The notes beneath the pieces were generated by a model. It worked only from the letters and a program-made list of their open reading frames with translations, made no database searches and was not told the origin of the DNA. From Variovorax paradoxus (lineage in GTDB: Bacteria > Pseudomonadota > Gammaproteobacteria > Burkholderiales > Burkholderiaceae_C): a stretch of DNA of 64,000 bases. The position numbers and the translations under genes were made by a program. The stretch lies in NCBI RefSeq assembly GCF_009755665.1, contig NZ_CP046622.1:4712001-4776000 (forward strand), written 5' to 3'. This document shows positions 36,775 to 46,022 of the stretch, in pieces; position 1 is the first letter of the stretch; the number at the start of each line of letters is the position of its first letter.

Positions 36775-38624
36775 CCACGATCCGATACCGTCCGCTGGCG
36801 TTCGGCGTCACGCGCGCAGTGCTGCGCGAAGGCGCGCCGGGCACGCAATACCTGCGCGCCGAAACAGAGCTCGGCCCCTATCGCGACCGCATGACCGACC
36901 GCCTGGCGCATTGGGCCGAAGCCGCACCCGAGCGCACCTTCATTGCCCGCCGTGAACGGCTGGCCGACGGCAGCACCGGCGACTGGCAGCGCGTGAGCTA
37001 CGCCGAGGCGCTGCAGAAGGCACGCAGCATCGGCCAGGCCCTGCTCGACCGCGGCCTGAGCCCGGACCGCCCGGTCGCGATCCTCAGCGAGAACAGTATC
37101 GAACACGCACTGCTGGCCCTGGGCTGCCTTTATGCCGGCGTGCCGTATTGCCCCGTGTCCCCGCCCTATTCGCTGGTGAGCCAGGACTTCGAAAAGCTGC
37201 GCCACGTGCTGGACACGCTCACGCCGGGCCTCGTCTTCGCCGCCGACGCCGCGCGCTATGCCCGCGCCATCCAGGCCGTTGTGCCGGCCGGCACCGAAGT
37301 CGTCCTCGCCGAAGGACAGCTTGAAGGCCGCGCCACCACCAGCCTGGACGCACTCGCCGCCACGCCCGCAACACCGGCCATCGACGCCGCGATGCGCGCC
37401 ACGGGGCCGGACACCATCACCAAGTTTCTGTTCACCTCGGGCTCCACCAAGATGCCCAAGGCGGTGATCAACACGCACCGCATGTGGTGCGCCAACCAGC
37501 AGCAGCTGCGCCAATCGATTCCCGCGCTCGGCGAAGAGCCGCCGGTGCTGGTCGACTGGCTGCCGTGGAACCACACCTTCGGCGGCAACCACAACGTGGG
37601 CATCGTGCTGGACAACGGCGGCACGCTCTACATCGACGACGGCAAGCCCACACCCGGCGGCATGGCCGAGACGCTGCGCAACCTGCGCGAGATCGCGCCC
37701 ACCATCTACTTCAACGTGCCCACCGGCTTCGAGGCCATTGCACATGCGATGGAAACCGATGCGGTGCTGCGCCGCAACCTGCTGTCGCGCGTGAAAATGT
37801 TCTTCTATTCCGGCGCGGCGCTGGCGCAGCCCATCTGGGACAGCCTGCACCGCACGCAAGAGGCCGAAGTGGGCGAGCGCATCGTCATGGGCACGGGGCT
37901 GGGCATGACCGAGTCGGGCCCGTTCGCGCTGTATGTCACTGGCCCCGAAGTCAAGTCGGGCGACATCGGCCTGCCCGCGGCGGGCATCGAGCTCAAGCTG
38001 ATCCAGATCGACGGCAAGACCGAGGTGCGCTACCGCGGCCCCAACATCACCCCCGGCTACTGGCGCGCGCCCGAGGCCACGGCCGAGGCTCTCGACGAAG
38101 AGGGCTTCTTCTGCACCGGCGACGCGGTGAAGTGGATCGACGAGAACAACATCCACCGCGGGCTGCGCTTCGACGGCCGCATTGCCGAAGATTTCAAGCT
38201 GGCCACCGGAACCTTCGTGAGCGTGGGTCCGCTGCGCGCGAAGATCATCGCCGCCGGTGCACCCTATGTGCAAGACGCGGTGCTGACCGGCATCAACCTG
38301 AAGGAAGTCGGCGCGCTGATCTTCCCCACGCAGAAGGTGCGCGAGCTTGCCGGCCTGCCCGCAGACGCAACGATGCAGCAGGTGCTCGAAAGCGCGCCGG
38401 TGCAGGCGCGCTTCCAGCAGGTGGCCAACGAACTGGCCGCCATGGGCACCGGCAGCGCCAACCGCGTCGCGCGGCTGCACCTCATGGCCGAGCCGCCTTC
38501 CATCGACAAGGGCGAAGTGACCGACAAGGGCTCCATCAACCAGCGCGCCGTGCTCAAGCACCGCGCCCACCTGGTCGAGGCGCTGCATGCCGACACCCTG
38601 CCCTTCACGCTGAAGCCCCGCTGA
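36771..38624 (+). CDS. fcs: Feruloyl-CoA synthase
   Basis: This 617-residue ANL-superfamily enzyme activates ferulate and related hydroxycinnamates to CoA thioesters at the cost of ATP. The phosphate loop FTSGSTKMPKAV is near residue 218, followed by the adenylation motif MGTGLGMTESGP, and the hinge region RGLRFDGRIAEDFKLATGTFV. The long form and the KLATGTFVSVGPLR segment are typical of Fcs. It is the second gene of the operon. Confidence 0.9.
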   Translation: MTTIRYRPLAFGVTRAVLREGAPGTQYLRAETELGPYRDRMTDRLAHWAEAAPERTFIARRERLADGSTGDWQRVSYAEALQKARSIGQALLDRGLSPDRPVAILSENSIEHALLALGCLYAGVPYCPVSPPYSLVSQDFEKLRHVLDTLTPGLVFAADAARYARAIQAVVPAGTEVVLAEGQLEGRATTSLDALAATPATPAIDAAMRATGPDTITKFLFTSGSTKMPKAVINTHRMWCANQQQLRQSIPALGEEPPVLVDWLPWNHTFGGNHNVGIVLDNGGTLYIDDGKPTPGGMAETLRNLREIAPTIYFNVPTGFEAIAHAMETDAVLRRNLLSRVKMFFYSGAALAQPIWDSLHRTQEAEVGERIVMGTGLGMTESGPFALYVTGPEVKSGDIGLPAAGIELKLIQIDGKTEVRYRGPNITPGYWRAPEATAEALDEEGFFCTGDAVKWIDENNIHRGLRFDGRIAEDFKLATGTFVSVGPLRAKIIAAGAPYVQDAVLTGINLKEVGALIFPTQKVRELAGLPADATMQQVLESAPVQARFQQVANELAAMGTGSANRVARLHLMAEPPSIDKGEVTDKGSINQRAVLKHRAHLVEALHADTLPFTLKPR

Positions 38625-38647
38625 CCCACACCCAGGAGACAAGCATC

Positions 38648-39412
38648 ATGAAGATCGAAGGACAAGCAGCACTCGTCACCGGCGGCGCATCGGGCCTGGG
38701 TGAAGCCACCGCGCGCGAACTCTCGCGCCTGGGTGCCAAGGTGGCCGTGCTCGACCGCAACGCGGAGCTCGCCGAAAAAGTGGCTGCCGAAATCGGTGGC
38801 GTGGCGTGCGTCTGCGACATCACCGATACCGAAAGCGTCAATGCCGCGCTCGACAAGGCCGCCGCGGCGCACGGCCCCGCGCGCATTCTCATGAACGTGG
38901 CCGGCATCGGCAGCGCGAAGCGCATCGTCGGCAAGGACGGCAACCCGGCGCCGCTCGAAGACTTCGTGCGCGTGGTCAACATCAACCTGATCGGCGGCTA
39001 CAACATGGCGCGCCTGTTCGCAGCACGCTGCGCCAAGCTCGACGCACTCGACAACGGCGAAAAGGGCGTGATGCTCTTCACCGCCTCGGTCGCGGCCTTC
39101 GACGGCCAGGTGGGCCAGCAGGCCTACAGCGCATCGAAAGGCGGCTTGGTCGGCATGACGCTGCCGATGGCGCGCGACCTGGCGCAGCACGCCATTCGCG
39201 TGTGCACCGTGGCGCCGGGCCTCTTTGCCACGCCGCTCCTGATGGAACTGCCCGAAGCCGTGCAGCAGTCGCTGGCCGCGTCGATTCCGTTTCCGCCGCG
39301 GCTGGGCAAGCCTTCGGAATTTGCCGAGCTGGCTTGCCACATCGTGACCAACGGGCATTTGAATGGCGAAGTGATTCGCCTCGACGGCGCCTTGCGCATG
39401 GCGCCGCGCTGA
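38648..39412 (+). CDS. SDR-family 3-hydroxyacyl-CoA dehydrogenase
   Basis: This 254-residue short-chain dehydrogenase has the NAD motif TGGASGLGEA (residues 11-20), an acidic residue after the second strand (VLDRN, NAD preference), NVAGIG and the catalytic YSASK. It resembles type II 3-hydroxyacyl-CoA dehydrogenases. In this operon it would oxidise the 3-hydroxyacyl-CoA made by the hydratase, giving the substrate for the amidohydrolase. Upstream AGGAGA supports the start. Confidence 0.88.
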   Translation: MKIEGQAALVTGGASGLGEATARELSRLGAKVAVLDRNAELAEKVAAEIGGVACVCDITDTESVNAALDKAAAAHGPARILMNVAGIGSAKRIVGKDGNPAPLEDFVRVVNINLIGGYNMARLFAARCAKLDALDNGEKGVMLFTASVAAFDGQVGQQAYSASKGGLVGMTLPMARDLAQHAIRVCTVAPGLFATPLLMELPEAVQQSLAASIPFPPRLGKPSEFAELACHIVTNGHLNGEVIRLDGALRMAPR

Positions 39413-39447
39413 TTCCAGCCCCTCGAAAAAATACAGGAGACAAGACC

Positions 39448-40437
39448 ATGACCAATCGACGTCAGTTCGTGACAGCACTCGGCGGCGCAGCCGCATTCGG
39501 CGCCCTGCATCCGCTTGCCGCACTCGCCCAGGCGGTGCAGCAGGCAAAGATCTATTACGGCTTTCCGGCCGGCAGCGCTGGCGACAGCGTGGCACGCCGT
39601 GTCGCTGAAAAACTCGGCGACACGCCTTTCTCGAAGATCAACGCAGTGGTCGAGAACAAGCCCGGTGCGGGCGGGCGCATTGCACTCGAAACGCTCAAGA
39701 CTTCGGTAGCCGACGGCTCGGTGCTGTGCCTGGCGCAGGCCTCCGCGCTGTCGACCTACCCGCACATCTATACCAAGCTGAGCTACGGCCTTGCCGATTT
39801 CGCGCCCGTTTCGATTGGCGCGGTCATGACGCACGGCCTGGCGGTCGGACCGATGGTGCCGGCCACCGTGAAGACGCTGAAAGACTACATCGCCTGGGCC
39901 AAGGCCAACCCCGGCCAGGCCAGCTACGGCTCGCCGGGCGCGGGCTCCACCCCTCACTTCCTGGGCGCGCTGCTCGGCCTGAACAGCGGCACCGATCTGC
40001 GCCACATTCCCTACCGCGGCTCGCTGCCAGCCATCAACGACGTGGTGGGCGGGCAGATCGCATCGAGCATGACGCCGGTGGGCGACTACCTGCCCTTCGC
40101 CAAGGCCGGCAAGCTGCGCGTGCTGGCCACCTCGGGTGCGCAGCGCGCGGCTTACCTGCCCGATGTGCCCACCTTCACCGAGCAGGGTTTTCCGGAAATC
40201 GTGGCCGACGAATGGTTCGGCTTTTTCGCGCCCGCCAAGACCCCCGCCAGCGTCGTCGCCACGGCAAGCACCGCGATCCAGGCTGCACTCAAGGACAAGG
40301 CCGTGGCCGATGGCCTGCTGTCGGTCGGCCTCATCGCACACGGCTCCTCGCCCGAGGACATGAAGAAATCGCTGCAGGCCGAATACGAGCGCTGGGGTCC
40401 GCTGGTCAAGAAGATCGGCTTCACCGCCGAATCCTGA
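39448..40437 (+). CDS. Bug-family tripartite tricarboxylate transporter receptor
   Basis: This 329-residue periplasmic binding protein of the Bug/TctC type has an RR-containing signal peptide (TNRRQFVTALGG) cleaved near LAQA. The two-lobe receptor fold shows VENKPGAGGRIA and GSPGAGSTPHFLG motifs. Such receptors are abundant in Comamonadaceae and often orphan, with no membrane subunits nearby, as here. Its place in the operon suggests it captures an aromatic acid. Confidence 0.9.
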   Translation: MTNRRQFVTALGGAAAFGALHPLAALAQAVQQAKIYYGFPAGSAGDSVARRVAEKLGDTPFSKINAVVENKPGAGGRIALETLKTSVADGSVLCLAQASALSTYPHIYTKLSYGLADFAPVSIGAVMTHGLAVGPMVPATVKTLKDYIAWAKANPGQASYGSPGAGSTPHFLGALLGLNSGTDLRHIPYRGSLPAINDVVGGQIASSMTPVGDYLPFAKAGKLRVLATSGAQRAAYLPDVPTFTEQGFPEIVADEWFGFFAPAKTPASVVATASTAIQAALKDKAVADGLLSVGLIAHGSSPEDMKKSLQAEYERWGPLVKKIGFTAES

Positions 40438-40458
40438 TCCTCTGATCCCGATACTTCG

Positions 40459-42216
40459 ATGGATTACCGCCCCCGCCCCGAAGACAGCCGATTCGTCCTG
40501 AACGCAGTGCTCGACGCGCCCTTGCGGCTGGGCGCGCTCGCGCCCTTTGCCGAAGTCGACGAGGCGCTGCAGGCGCAGGTGCTCGACGAAGCCGCCCGCT
40601 TCGTCGCCGAGGCGGTCGCGCCATCGAACCGACGTGGAGACGAGATCGGCTGCCGCTTCGCCGCCGGCGAAGTCACCACGCCGCCAGGCTTTCGCGAGGC
40701 CTACCAGGCGCTGGTCGACGGCGGCTGGCCCAGCCTTTCGGCGGCGCCGGAAGACGGCGGCCAAGGTTTGCCGACCGTACTCGAAGCCGTTCTCTACGAG
40801 TGGCTGAGCGCGGCCAACCACGGGTTCACCATGGCGCCCGGGCTTCTGCACGGCGCCTACGCCTGCCTCAAGCATCACGGCAGCGCCGAACTGAAGGCCC
40901 GCTACCTTTCGAAAATCGCCACCGGCGAATGGCTCGCCACCATGTGCCTGACCGAAGCCCACGCGGGCAGCGACCTGGGCCAGGTGCGCACGCGCGCCGT
41001 GCCGCAGGCCGACGGCAGCTTTCGCGTGAGCGGCGGCAAGATCTTCATTTCAGGCGGCGAGCACGACCTGACGCCGAACATCGTGCACCTGGTGCTCTGC
41101 CGCCTGCCCGATGCGCCCGCCGGGCCCAAGGGCCTGTCGCTGGTGCTGGTGCCCAAGCAGCTGGAAGACGGCGCGCGCAACGCGGTGCATTGCGAACGCA
41201 TCGAAGAAAAAATGGGCCTGCACGGCAGCCCGACCTGCGTCATGCGCTTCGACGAAGCCACCGGCTGGCTGGTCGGCGAACCGGGCCGCGGCCTGGCCGC
41301 GATGTTCGTGATGATGAACGCGGCGCGCCTGCATGTGGCGCTGCAGGGCGTCGGCCTGCTCGATGCCGCCTGGCAGAAAGCCGATGCCTACGCCGCGGAG
41401 CGCCGCCAGATGCGCGCGCCCGGCGCCGTGCCCGCGAGCCGCGGCACTGAAGCCGCCGACCTGATTGCCGAACACCCTGCGGTCCGGCGCATTCTGGACA
41501 CGCAGCGCGCCTGGGTCCAGGCCGGGCGCACGCTCGCCTACCGCACCGCGCTGATGCTCGACGTGGCCACGCACGACGCCGACGCCAAGGCGCGCGACCG
41601 CGCGCAGCGCTGGTGTTCGCTGGTCACTCCGGTGCTGAAGGCCGCCTGCACCCAGCAGGCCTTTCATGGTGCGAGCGAATGCCTGCAGGTGTTCGGCGGT
41701 CACGGCTACGTGCGCGAATGGGGCATCGAGCAGATCGTGCGGGACGCGCGCGTCACCATGATCTACGAGGGCACCAACGAGATCCAGGCGATCGACCTGC
41801 TGGTGCGCAAGGTGCTGCCCGACGCCGGCGCCGCCATGTCGGGCGTGCTGCTCGAACTGCGCGACACGCTCGACGCCTCGCGCGAGGCCGATGCCGACGT
41901 GCAGCGCCGGCTCGCGCAGCTGCGCTACCTGGGCACCACCATTGCCATGGCCGCGCACGCCAACCCGGTGCTGCCCTACGAAGTGGCCGACGACTACCTG
42001 CGCGTGGTCACGCTCACATTGATGGCCTGGGCCTGGGCGCGCATCGACGCAGCCGAGGCATCGGATGCGGAACGTGCCGCCAGGGCCGGACCTGCTGCGG
42101 CATTCCGGCGCTGGGTGCTGCCCGAGTTCGAAATGCGGCTGGGCATCGTCAAGCGCGCCTGCGAGGGTGTCGCCATGTCGCACGACGCCGCAAAAACTCC
42201 CGCTGCTTCAAGCTGA
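40459..42216 (+). CDS. Acyl-CoA dehydrogenase (DmdC-like long form)
   Basis: This 585-residue FAD-dependent acyl-CoA dehydrogenase has CLTEAHAGSDLG in the FAD-binding middle domain and a catalytic Glu in MIYEGTNEIQA. A C-terminal extension is seen in the 3-methylmercaptopropionyl-CoA dehydrogenase-like group. In this cluster it may oxidise dihydro (phenylpropanoyl) CoA esters to the cinnamoyl form and so feed saturated side chains into the pathway. The substrate is inferred from context only. Confidence 0.87.
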   Translation: MDYRPRPEDSRFVLNAVLDAPLRLGALAPFAEVDEALQAQVLDEAARFVAEAVAPSNRRGDEIGCRFAAGEVTTPPGFREAYQALVDGGWPSLSAAPEDGGQGLPTVLEAVLYEWLSAANHGFTMAPGLLHGAYACLKHHGSAELKARYLSKIATGEWLATMCLTEAHAGSDLGQVRTRAVPQADGSFRVSGGKIFISGGEHDLTPNIVHLVLCRLPDAPAGPKGLSLVLVPKQLEDGARNAVHCERIEEKMGLHGSPTCVMRFDEATGWLVGEPGRGLAAMFVMMNAARLHVALQGVGLLDAAWQKADAYAAERRQMRAPGAVPASRGTEAADLIAEHPAVRRILDTQRAWVQAGRTLAYRTALMLDVATHDADAKARDRAQRWCSLVTPVLKAACTQQAFHGASECLQVFGGHGYVREWGIEQIVRDARVTMIYEGTNEIQAIDLLVRKVLPDAGAAMSGVLLELRDTLDASREADADVQRRLAQLRYLGTTIAMAAHANPVLPYEVADDYLRVVTLTLMAWAWARIDAAEASDAERAARAGPAAAFRRWVLPEFEMRLGIVKRACEGVAMSHDAAKTPAASS

Positions 42217-42256
42217 CGGAGCCCCGGCCAGGCTGGCCACGGGTTACGCTCGGGCC

Positions 42257-42748
42257 ATGCCTCGTCCATCCAAGAACAGTTCCGCCAAGGCAGAGCCGGC
42301 AGCGCCCGGCAACGGCAAGTCCGACCGGCTCGACGCCCGCATGCTCGAAGCCCTGGTCGGCTACAACGCGCGCCGCGCCTGGCTGATCATCAGCGGCGTA
42401 TTCGCCGAACGCATGGCCCCTTACGGGCTCAAGCAGATCGACTTTTCGGTGCTGTCGCTGCTGGCGCACAACCCGGGCGCCACCTCGCGCCAGCTGTGCA
42501 ACGCGCTCGACATCCTGCCGCCCAACCTGGTGAGCCTGGTGGCCACGCTGGACAGCCGGGGGCTCATCGAGCGCAAGCCGCATCCGCACGACGGCCGCGC
42601 CGTCGGCCTGCATCTCACCGAAGCGGGAGACAAGCTCATTCGCGAAGCCGAACAGACGGTGACGCAGCTCGAGGCCGATGCCAGCGCAAGGCTCACGGCG
42701 CGCGAGCGCGAAACGCTGATCCGGCTGCTGCAGAAAATCTACCTGTAG
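42257..42748 (+). CDS. MarR-family regulator of the hydroxycinnamate cluster
   Basis: This 163-residue winged helix protein shows the MarR pattern: LKQIDFSVLSLLAHNPGATSRQL, then LDILPPNLVSLVATLDSRGLIERKP as recognition helix and wing, and HDGRAVGLHLTEAG. An Asn/Ser/Ala-rich 25-residue tail precedes the fold. It is the last gene of the operon. By analogy with HcaR/CouR-type repressors it probably responds to hydroxycinnamoyl-CoA. A candidate operator is at 35956-35978. Confidence 0.85.
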   Translation: MPRPSKNSSAKAEPAAPGNGKSDRLDARMLEALVGYNARRAWLIISGVFAERMAPYGLKQIDFSVLSLLAHNPGATSRQLCNALDILPPNLVSLVATLDSRGLIERKPHPHDGRAVGLHLTEAGDKLIREAEQTVTQLEADASARLTARERETLIRLLQKIYL

Positions 42749-42772
42749 CCCTCTGCCTCCGGGAAGCTCCGG

Positions 42773-43435
42773 CTAAAGGCCGCGCTCCACCATGTCGATC
42801 AGGCGCTGCCCGAGCGCGTGGGCCGCTTCGGCACCGATGCCTTTCAGCGGCCCGTCGATGATCAGCAGTGCCAGCCCGTGCACGGCCGACCAGGCCAGGT
42901 ATTCGGCATCCGGCCGGCGCGAAGCCTCGAGCGCGCCCGCCTCCACCAGCCGGTCGATCGCCGCGCCCAGCAGCTGAAAGGGCCCCATCCCGCTGGCGCC
43001 CACGCTCGCCGGGCCCACCTCGCCCTCGGCATCTTCAGACGACACCACGAAAGCCGTGCGAAAAAGCCCCGGCTCGGCCTGCGCGAACCGCAGATAGGCC
43101 GTCCCGATGGCCCGCACCTGCGCCCGCGCGAAGTCCAGCGGCGGCTGGTCGCGGGGCAGAACCGCCAGTTCCTTTTCCATGGAAACGGCAGCCGCCGAGA
43201 GCGCCGCCGCCCGCACCGCCAGCAGCAACTCGCGCCGGCTTGCGAAATGCCGGTACGCCGCGTTGGGCACCACGCCCGCGCGCCGCGTCACCTCGCGCAG
43301 TGCCACCGCATCGGGGCCGCCGTCCCGGGCCAGCTCGACGCCCGCTTCGAGCAGCGCCCGTCGCAAGTCGCCATGCCGGTACGTACTTCGGGCGGCAGGC
43401 GGAACGGGCGCGGGCGGAACGACGGGGGGGCTCAT
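42773..43435 (-). CDS. TetR-family repressor
   Basis: This 220-residue regulator has an N-terminal TetR helix-turn-helix (TYRHGDLRRALLEAGVELAR then LREVTRRAGVVPNAAYRHFASRRELL) and a C-terminal ligand domain of the TetR_C_33/WHG type. The ATG at 43435 is favoured by GGAGA five bases upstream. It is divergent from the VOC-VOC-MFS-DUF1428 operon, with paired palindromes in the spacer. It should repress both directions until it meets an unknown compound. Confidence 0.88.
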   Translation of the reverse strand: MSPPVVPPAPVPPAARSTYRHGDLRRALLEAGVELARDGGPDAVALREVTRRAGVVPNAAYRHFASRRELLLAVRAAALSAAAVSMEKELAVLPRDQPPLDFARAQVRAIGTAYLRFAQAEPGLFRTAFVVSSEDAEGEVGPASVGASGMGPFQLLGAAIDRLVEAGALEASRRPDAEYLAWSAVHGLALLIIDGPLKGIGAEAAHALGQRLIDMVERGL

Positions 43436-43448
43436 CGGAATCTCCATG

Positions 43449-43493
43449 TGGACAGTGTCCATTATGTCTGTTATTCTTTGTGGACGGTGTACA
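43449..43493. promoter_or_regulatory. Paired palindromic operators in the tetR-VOC spacer
   Basis: A perfect palindrome TGGACA-G-TGTCCA lies at 43449-43461, and a near copy TGGACGGTGTACA lies at 43481-43493. Start-to-start spacing is 32 bp, about three helical turns, so two TetR dimers could bind the same face. They flank the AT-rich core promoter. Confidence 0.7.
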
Positions 43494-43561
43494 CAAACTA
43501 GGTATTCCGTATTCGCGCAGGTCGTCTGCGCAACCTTTCACCTCAGTCCTAAGGATCCGCC

Positions 43562-43996
43562 ATGAAAGTCCAGTCTTATCTGTCGTTCGAAGGCCGCTGC
43601 GACGAAGCCATCGCGTTCTACAAGAAGGCGCTCGGCGCCGAAGTCGTGCAGCTCATGCGCTACAGCGATGCGCCCGAAATGCCGGCGGGCGAAGCCGAAG
43701 CAGGCTGCGCCGGCGGCATGCCCGCCGCCGACAAGGTGATGCACTCCGTCTTGCGCATCGGCGAAACCGAGCTGATGGCTTCCGACGGACGGTGTTCCGG
43801 CCAAGCGGAATTCAAGGGCATCATGCTCGCCCTCAGCGCCAGCACAGACGCCGAGGCGCGCCAATGGTTCGACGCGCTGGCCGACGGCGGACAGGTGATG
43901 CAGCCGCTGACGCCGACCTTCTTCAGTTCTAGCTTCGGCATGCTCACCGACCGCTTCGGCATTGGCTGGATGCTGGTGGTGGACGCCGAAAAGTAA
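43562..43996 (+). CDS. VOC-family protein 1 (PhnB-like)
   Basis: This 144-residue vicinal-oxygen-chelate fold protein has the PhnB/YjdN style: SYLSFEGRCDEAIAFYKKALGAEV at the start and DRFGIGWMLVVD at the end. VOC proteins bind metals or drugs or catalyse isomerisations; the precise activity is unknown. It is the first gene of the TetR-controlled operon, 18 bp before a second VOC gene that is similar in pattern, consistent with an old tandem duplication. Confidence 0.87.
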   Translation: MKVQSYLSFEGRCDEAIAFYKKALGAEVVQLMRYSDAPEMPAGEAEAGCAGGMPAADKVMHSVLRIGETELMASDGRCSGQAEFKGIMLALSASTDAEARQWFDALADGGQVMQPLTPTFFSSSFGMLTDRFGIGWMLVVDAEK

Positions 43997-44014
43997 CCAC
44001 CGAAAGGAAAGACC

Positions 44015-44434
44015 ATGTCTCCCATCCACGCTTACCTCACGTTCGACGGCAACGCAGCCGAAGCCATGCGCTTCTACGCGAAGACACTCGGCGGCACCAT
44101 GCAGATGATGATGACGATCGGCGAAGCGCCCGATACCGAGCAGATGCCGGCCGACGTCAAGAAGCGCATCATGCATGCCTCCCTTGCCTACGGCGACGGC
44201 ATGCTCATGGCCTCCGACACCATGCCCGGCCAGACCTACGAAGGCATGAAGGGCTTCGGCGTTGCGCTGACCCTCGACACCGTTGCCGAAGCGCGCCGCG
44301 TGTTCGACGCCTTCGCCGAGGGTGGCACCGTCTCCATGCCCTTCGAGAAGACCTTCTGGGTCGAGGGCTTCGGTATGGTGACCGACCGCTTCGGCACGCC
44401 GTGGCTCATCAACGGCGGCAAGCCGCTGGTCTGA
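44015..44434 (+). CDS. VOC-family protein 2 (PhnB-like)
   Basis: This 139-residue VOC protein shares the framework of its upstream neighbour: AYLTFDGNAAEAMRFYAKTLGG at the start, HASLAYGDGMLMASD in the middle, DRFGTPWLING at the end. GAAAGGAAAG precedes the start. It may form a heterodimer with VOC 1 or be a divergent duplicate. Function unknown. Confidence 0.87.
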   Translation: MSPIHAYLTFDGNAAEAMRFYAKTLGGTMQMMMTIGEAPDTEQMPADVKKRIMHASLAYGDGMLMASDTMPGQTYEGMKGFGVALTLDTVAEARRVFDAFAEGGTVSMPFEKTFWVEGFGMVTDRFGTPWLINGGKPLV

Positions 44435-44471
44435 AACCACCTCACTCGCAAACTGCAGGGAATCATTCTTC

Positions 44472-45959
44472 ATGACCGACACACTCGACAACAACCGGAA
44501 GCGCTGGCTCGCATTGATGGTGCTGTGCCTCGGCGTGCTGATGATCGTGCTGGACACCACGATCGTGAACGTGGCGCTGCCTTCGATCCGCACCGACCTG
44601 GGCTTCACCGAGACCTCGCTGGTCTGGGTGGTAAACGCCTACATGCTGACCTTCGGCGGCTTCCTGCTGCTGGGCGGTCGGCTCGGCGACCTGTACGGCC
44701 ACCGCAGGCTCTTCCTCATTGGCCTTGTGCTCTTCACGCTTGCATCGCTGGCCTGCGGCATTGCCAATTCGCAAGCCTTGCTGGTGGCGGCGCGCGCGGT
44801 GCAGGGGCTGGGCGGCGCGGTGGTTTCGGCCGTCTCGCTCTCGCTGATCATGAACCTGTTCACCGAGCCGGCCGACCGCGCGAAGGCGATGGGGGTGTAC
44901 GGATTCGTTTGCGCCGGCGGCGGCAGCATCGGCGTGCTGCTGGGCGGGCTGCTCACGAGCTCGCTGAGCTGGCACTGGATCTTCCTGGTGAACCTGCCGA
45001 TCGGCGTGGCGGTGTATGCGCTGTGCGTGGCGCTGCTGCCCAACGCGCGCGGCCAGGCGCACGGCGAAAAGCTCGACGTGGCCGGCGCCGTCACCGTCAC
45101 GCTGTCGCTCATGCTCGCGGTCTACGGCGTGGTCAATGGCAACGAAGCCGGCTGGGGCTCCACCCAAACGCTGGGCCTGCTCGGTGCTGCGGTGGTGCTG
45201 CTCGCAATCTTCATCACCATCGAGGCACGCGTGCAGCACCCGCTGATGCCGCTGGGCCTCTTCCGCCTGCGCAGTGTGTCGGTCGCCAACGTGGTGGGCG
45301 TGCTGTGGGCGGCGGCAATGTTTGCGTGGTTCTTCATTTCCGCGCTCTACATGCAGCTGGTGCTGAACTACACGCCAATGCAGATCGGCCTCGCCTTCCT
45401 GCCGGCCAACATCATCATGGCGGTGTTCTCGCTCGGCCTCTCGGCCAGGCTGGTAATGCGCTTCGGCATCCGTAAGCCGCTCGCGGCCGGGCTGTGGCTC
45501 GCGGCCATCGGCCTTGCGCTCTTCGCGCGTGCGCCCGTCAACGGCAGCTTTGTCGTCGACGTGCTGCCCGGGATGATGCTGCTCGGCCTGGGTGCCGGCA
45601 TGGCGTTCAACCCGGTGCTGCTCGCGGCCATGAGCGAGGTCGACCCGGCCGATTCGGGCCTGGCCTCGGGCGTGGTCAACACCGCCTTCATGATGGGTGG
45701 CGCGCTCGGGCTTGCCGTGCTGGCCAGTGCCGCCGCGGCGCGCACCGGCTCGATGCAGGCAGCCGGGGCGCAGTTGCCTCTTGCCCTCACCGGTGGCTAC
45801 AACCTTGCGTTTCTCGTCGGCGCCGTGTTTGCGGCGGTGGCGGGATTGCTGGGGGCATTGCTGCTTCGCACCGCATCTCCGGGGTCCACTCAGAACGACA
45901 AGAACAACGAGGGAGCCGCGGCATCCGCAAGCACGGCAGACCGTGCAGCGGCATCTTGA
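44472..45959 (+). CDS. DHA2-type MFS drug efflux transporter (EmrB/QacA family)
   Basis: This 495-residue permease has 14 predicted membrane helices. Motif A is GGRLGDLYGHRR, and the DHA2 signature LDTTIVNVALPSI sits in helix 1. It would export an organic compound or drug with proton antiport. Control by an adjacent TetR repressor is the common design for such pumps. The C-terminal tail is Ala/Ser-rich and polar. Confidence 0.92.
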   Translation: MTDTLDNNRKRWLALMVLCLGVLMIVLDTTIVNVALPSIRTDLGFTETSLVWVVNAYMLTFGGFLLLGGRLGDLYGHRRLFLIGLVLFTLASLACGIANSQALLVAARAVQGLGGAVVSAVSLSLIMNLFTEPADRAKAMGVYGFVCAGGGSIGVLLGGLLTSSLSWHWIFLVNLPIGVAVYALCVALLPNARGQAHGEKLDVAGAVTVTLSLMLAVYGVVNGNEAGWGSTQTLGLLGAAVVLLAIFITIEARVQHPLMPLGLFRLRSVSVANVVGVLWAAAMFAWFFISALYMQLVLNYTPMQIGLAFLPANIIMAVFSLGLSARLVMRFGIRKPLAAGLWLAAIGLALFARAPVNGSFVVDVLPGMMLLGLGAGMAFNPVLLAAMSEVDPADSGLASGVVNTAFMMGGALGLAVLASAAAARTGSMQAAGAQLPLALTGGYNLAFLVGAVFAAVAGLLGALLLRTASPGSTQNDKNNEGAAASASTADRAAAS

Positions 45960-46022
45960 GGGCTCGCCCGTTGGGCCGCCGCCTTTCTTTTCTATTTTCC
46001 GTTTCTCTCAAGGAGACTTCCA

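Noticed and set aside
43562-44434. Antibiotic resistance function for the two VOC proteins
   Set aside because: The fold also includes glyoxalase-like, PhnB-like and binding proteins. No residue pattern specific to fosfomycin or bleomycin resistance was seen.
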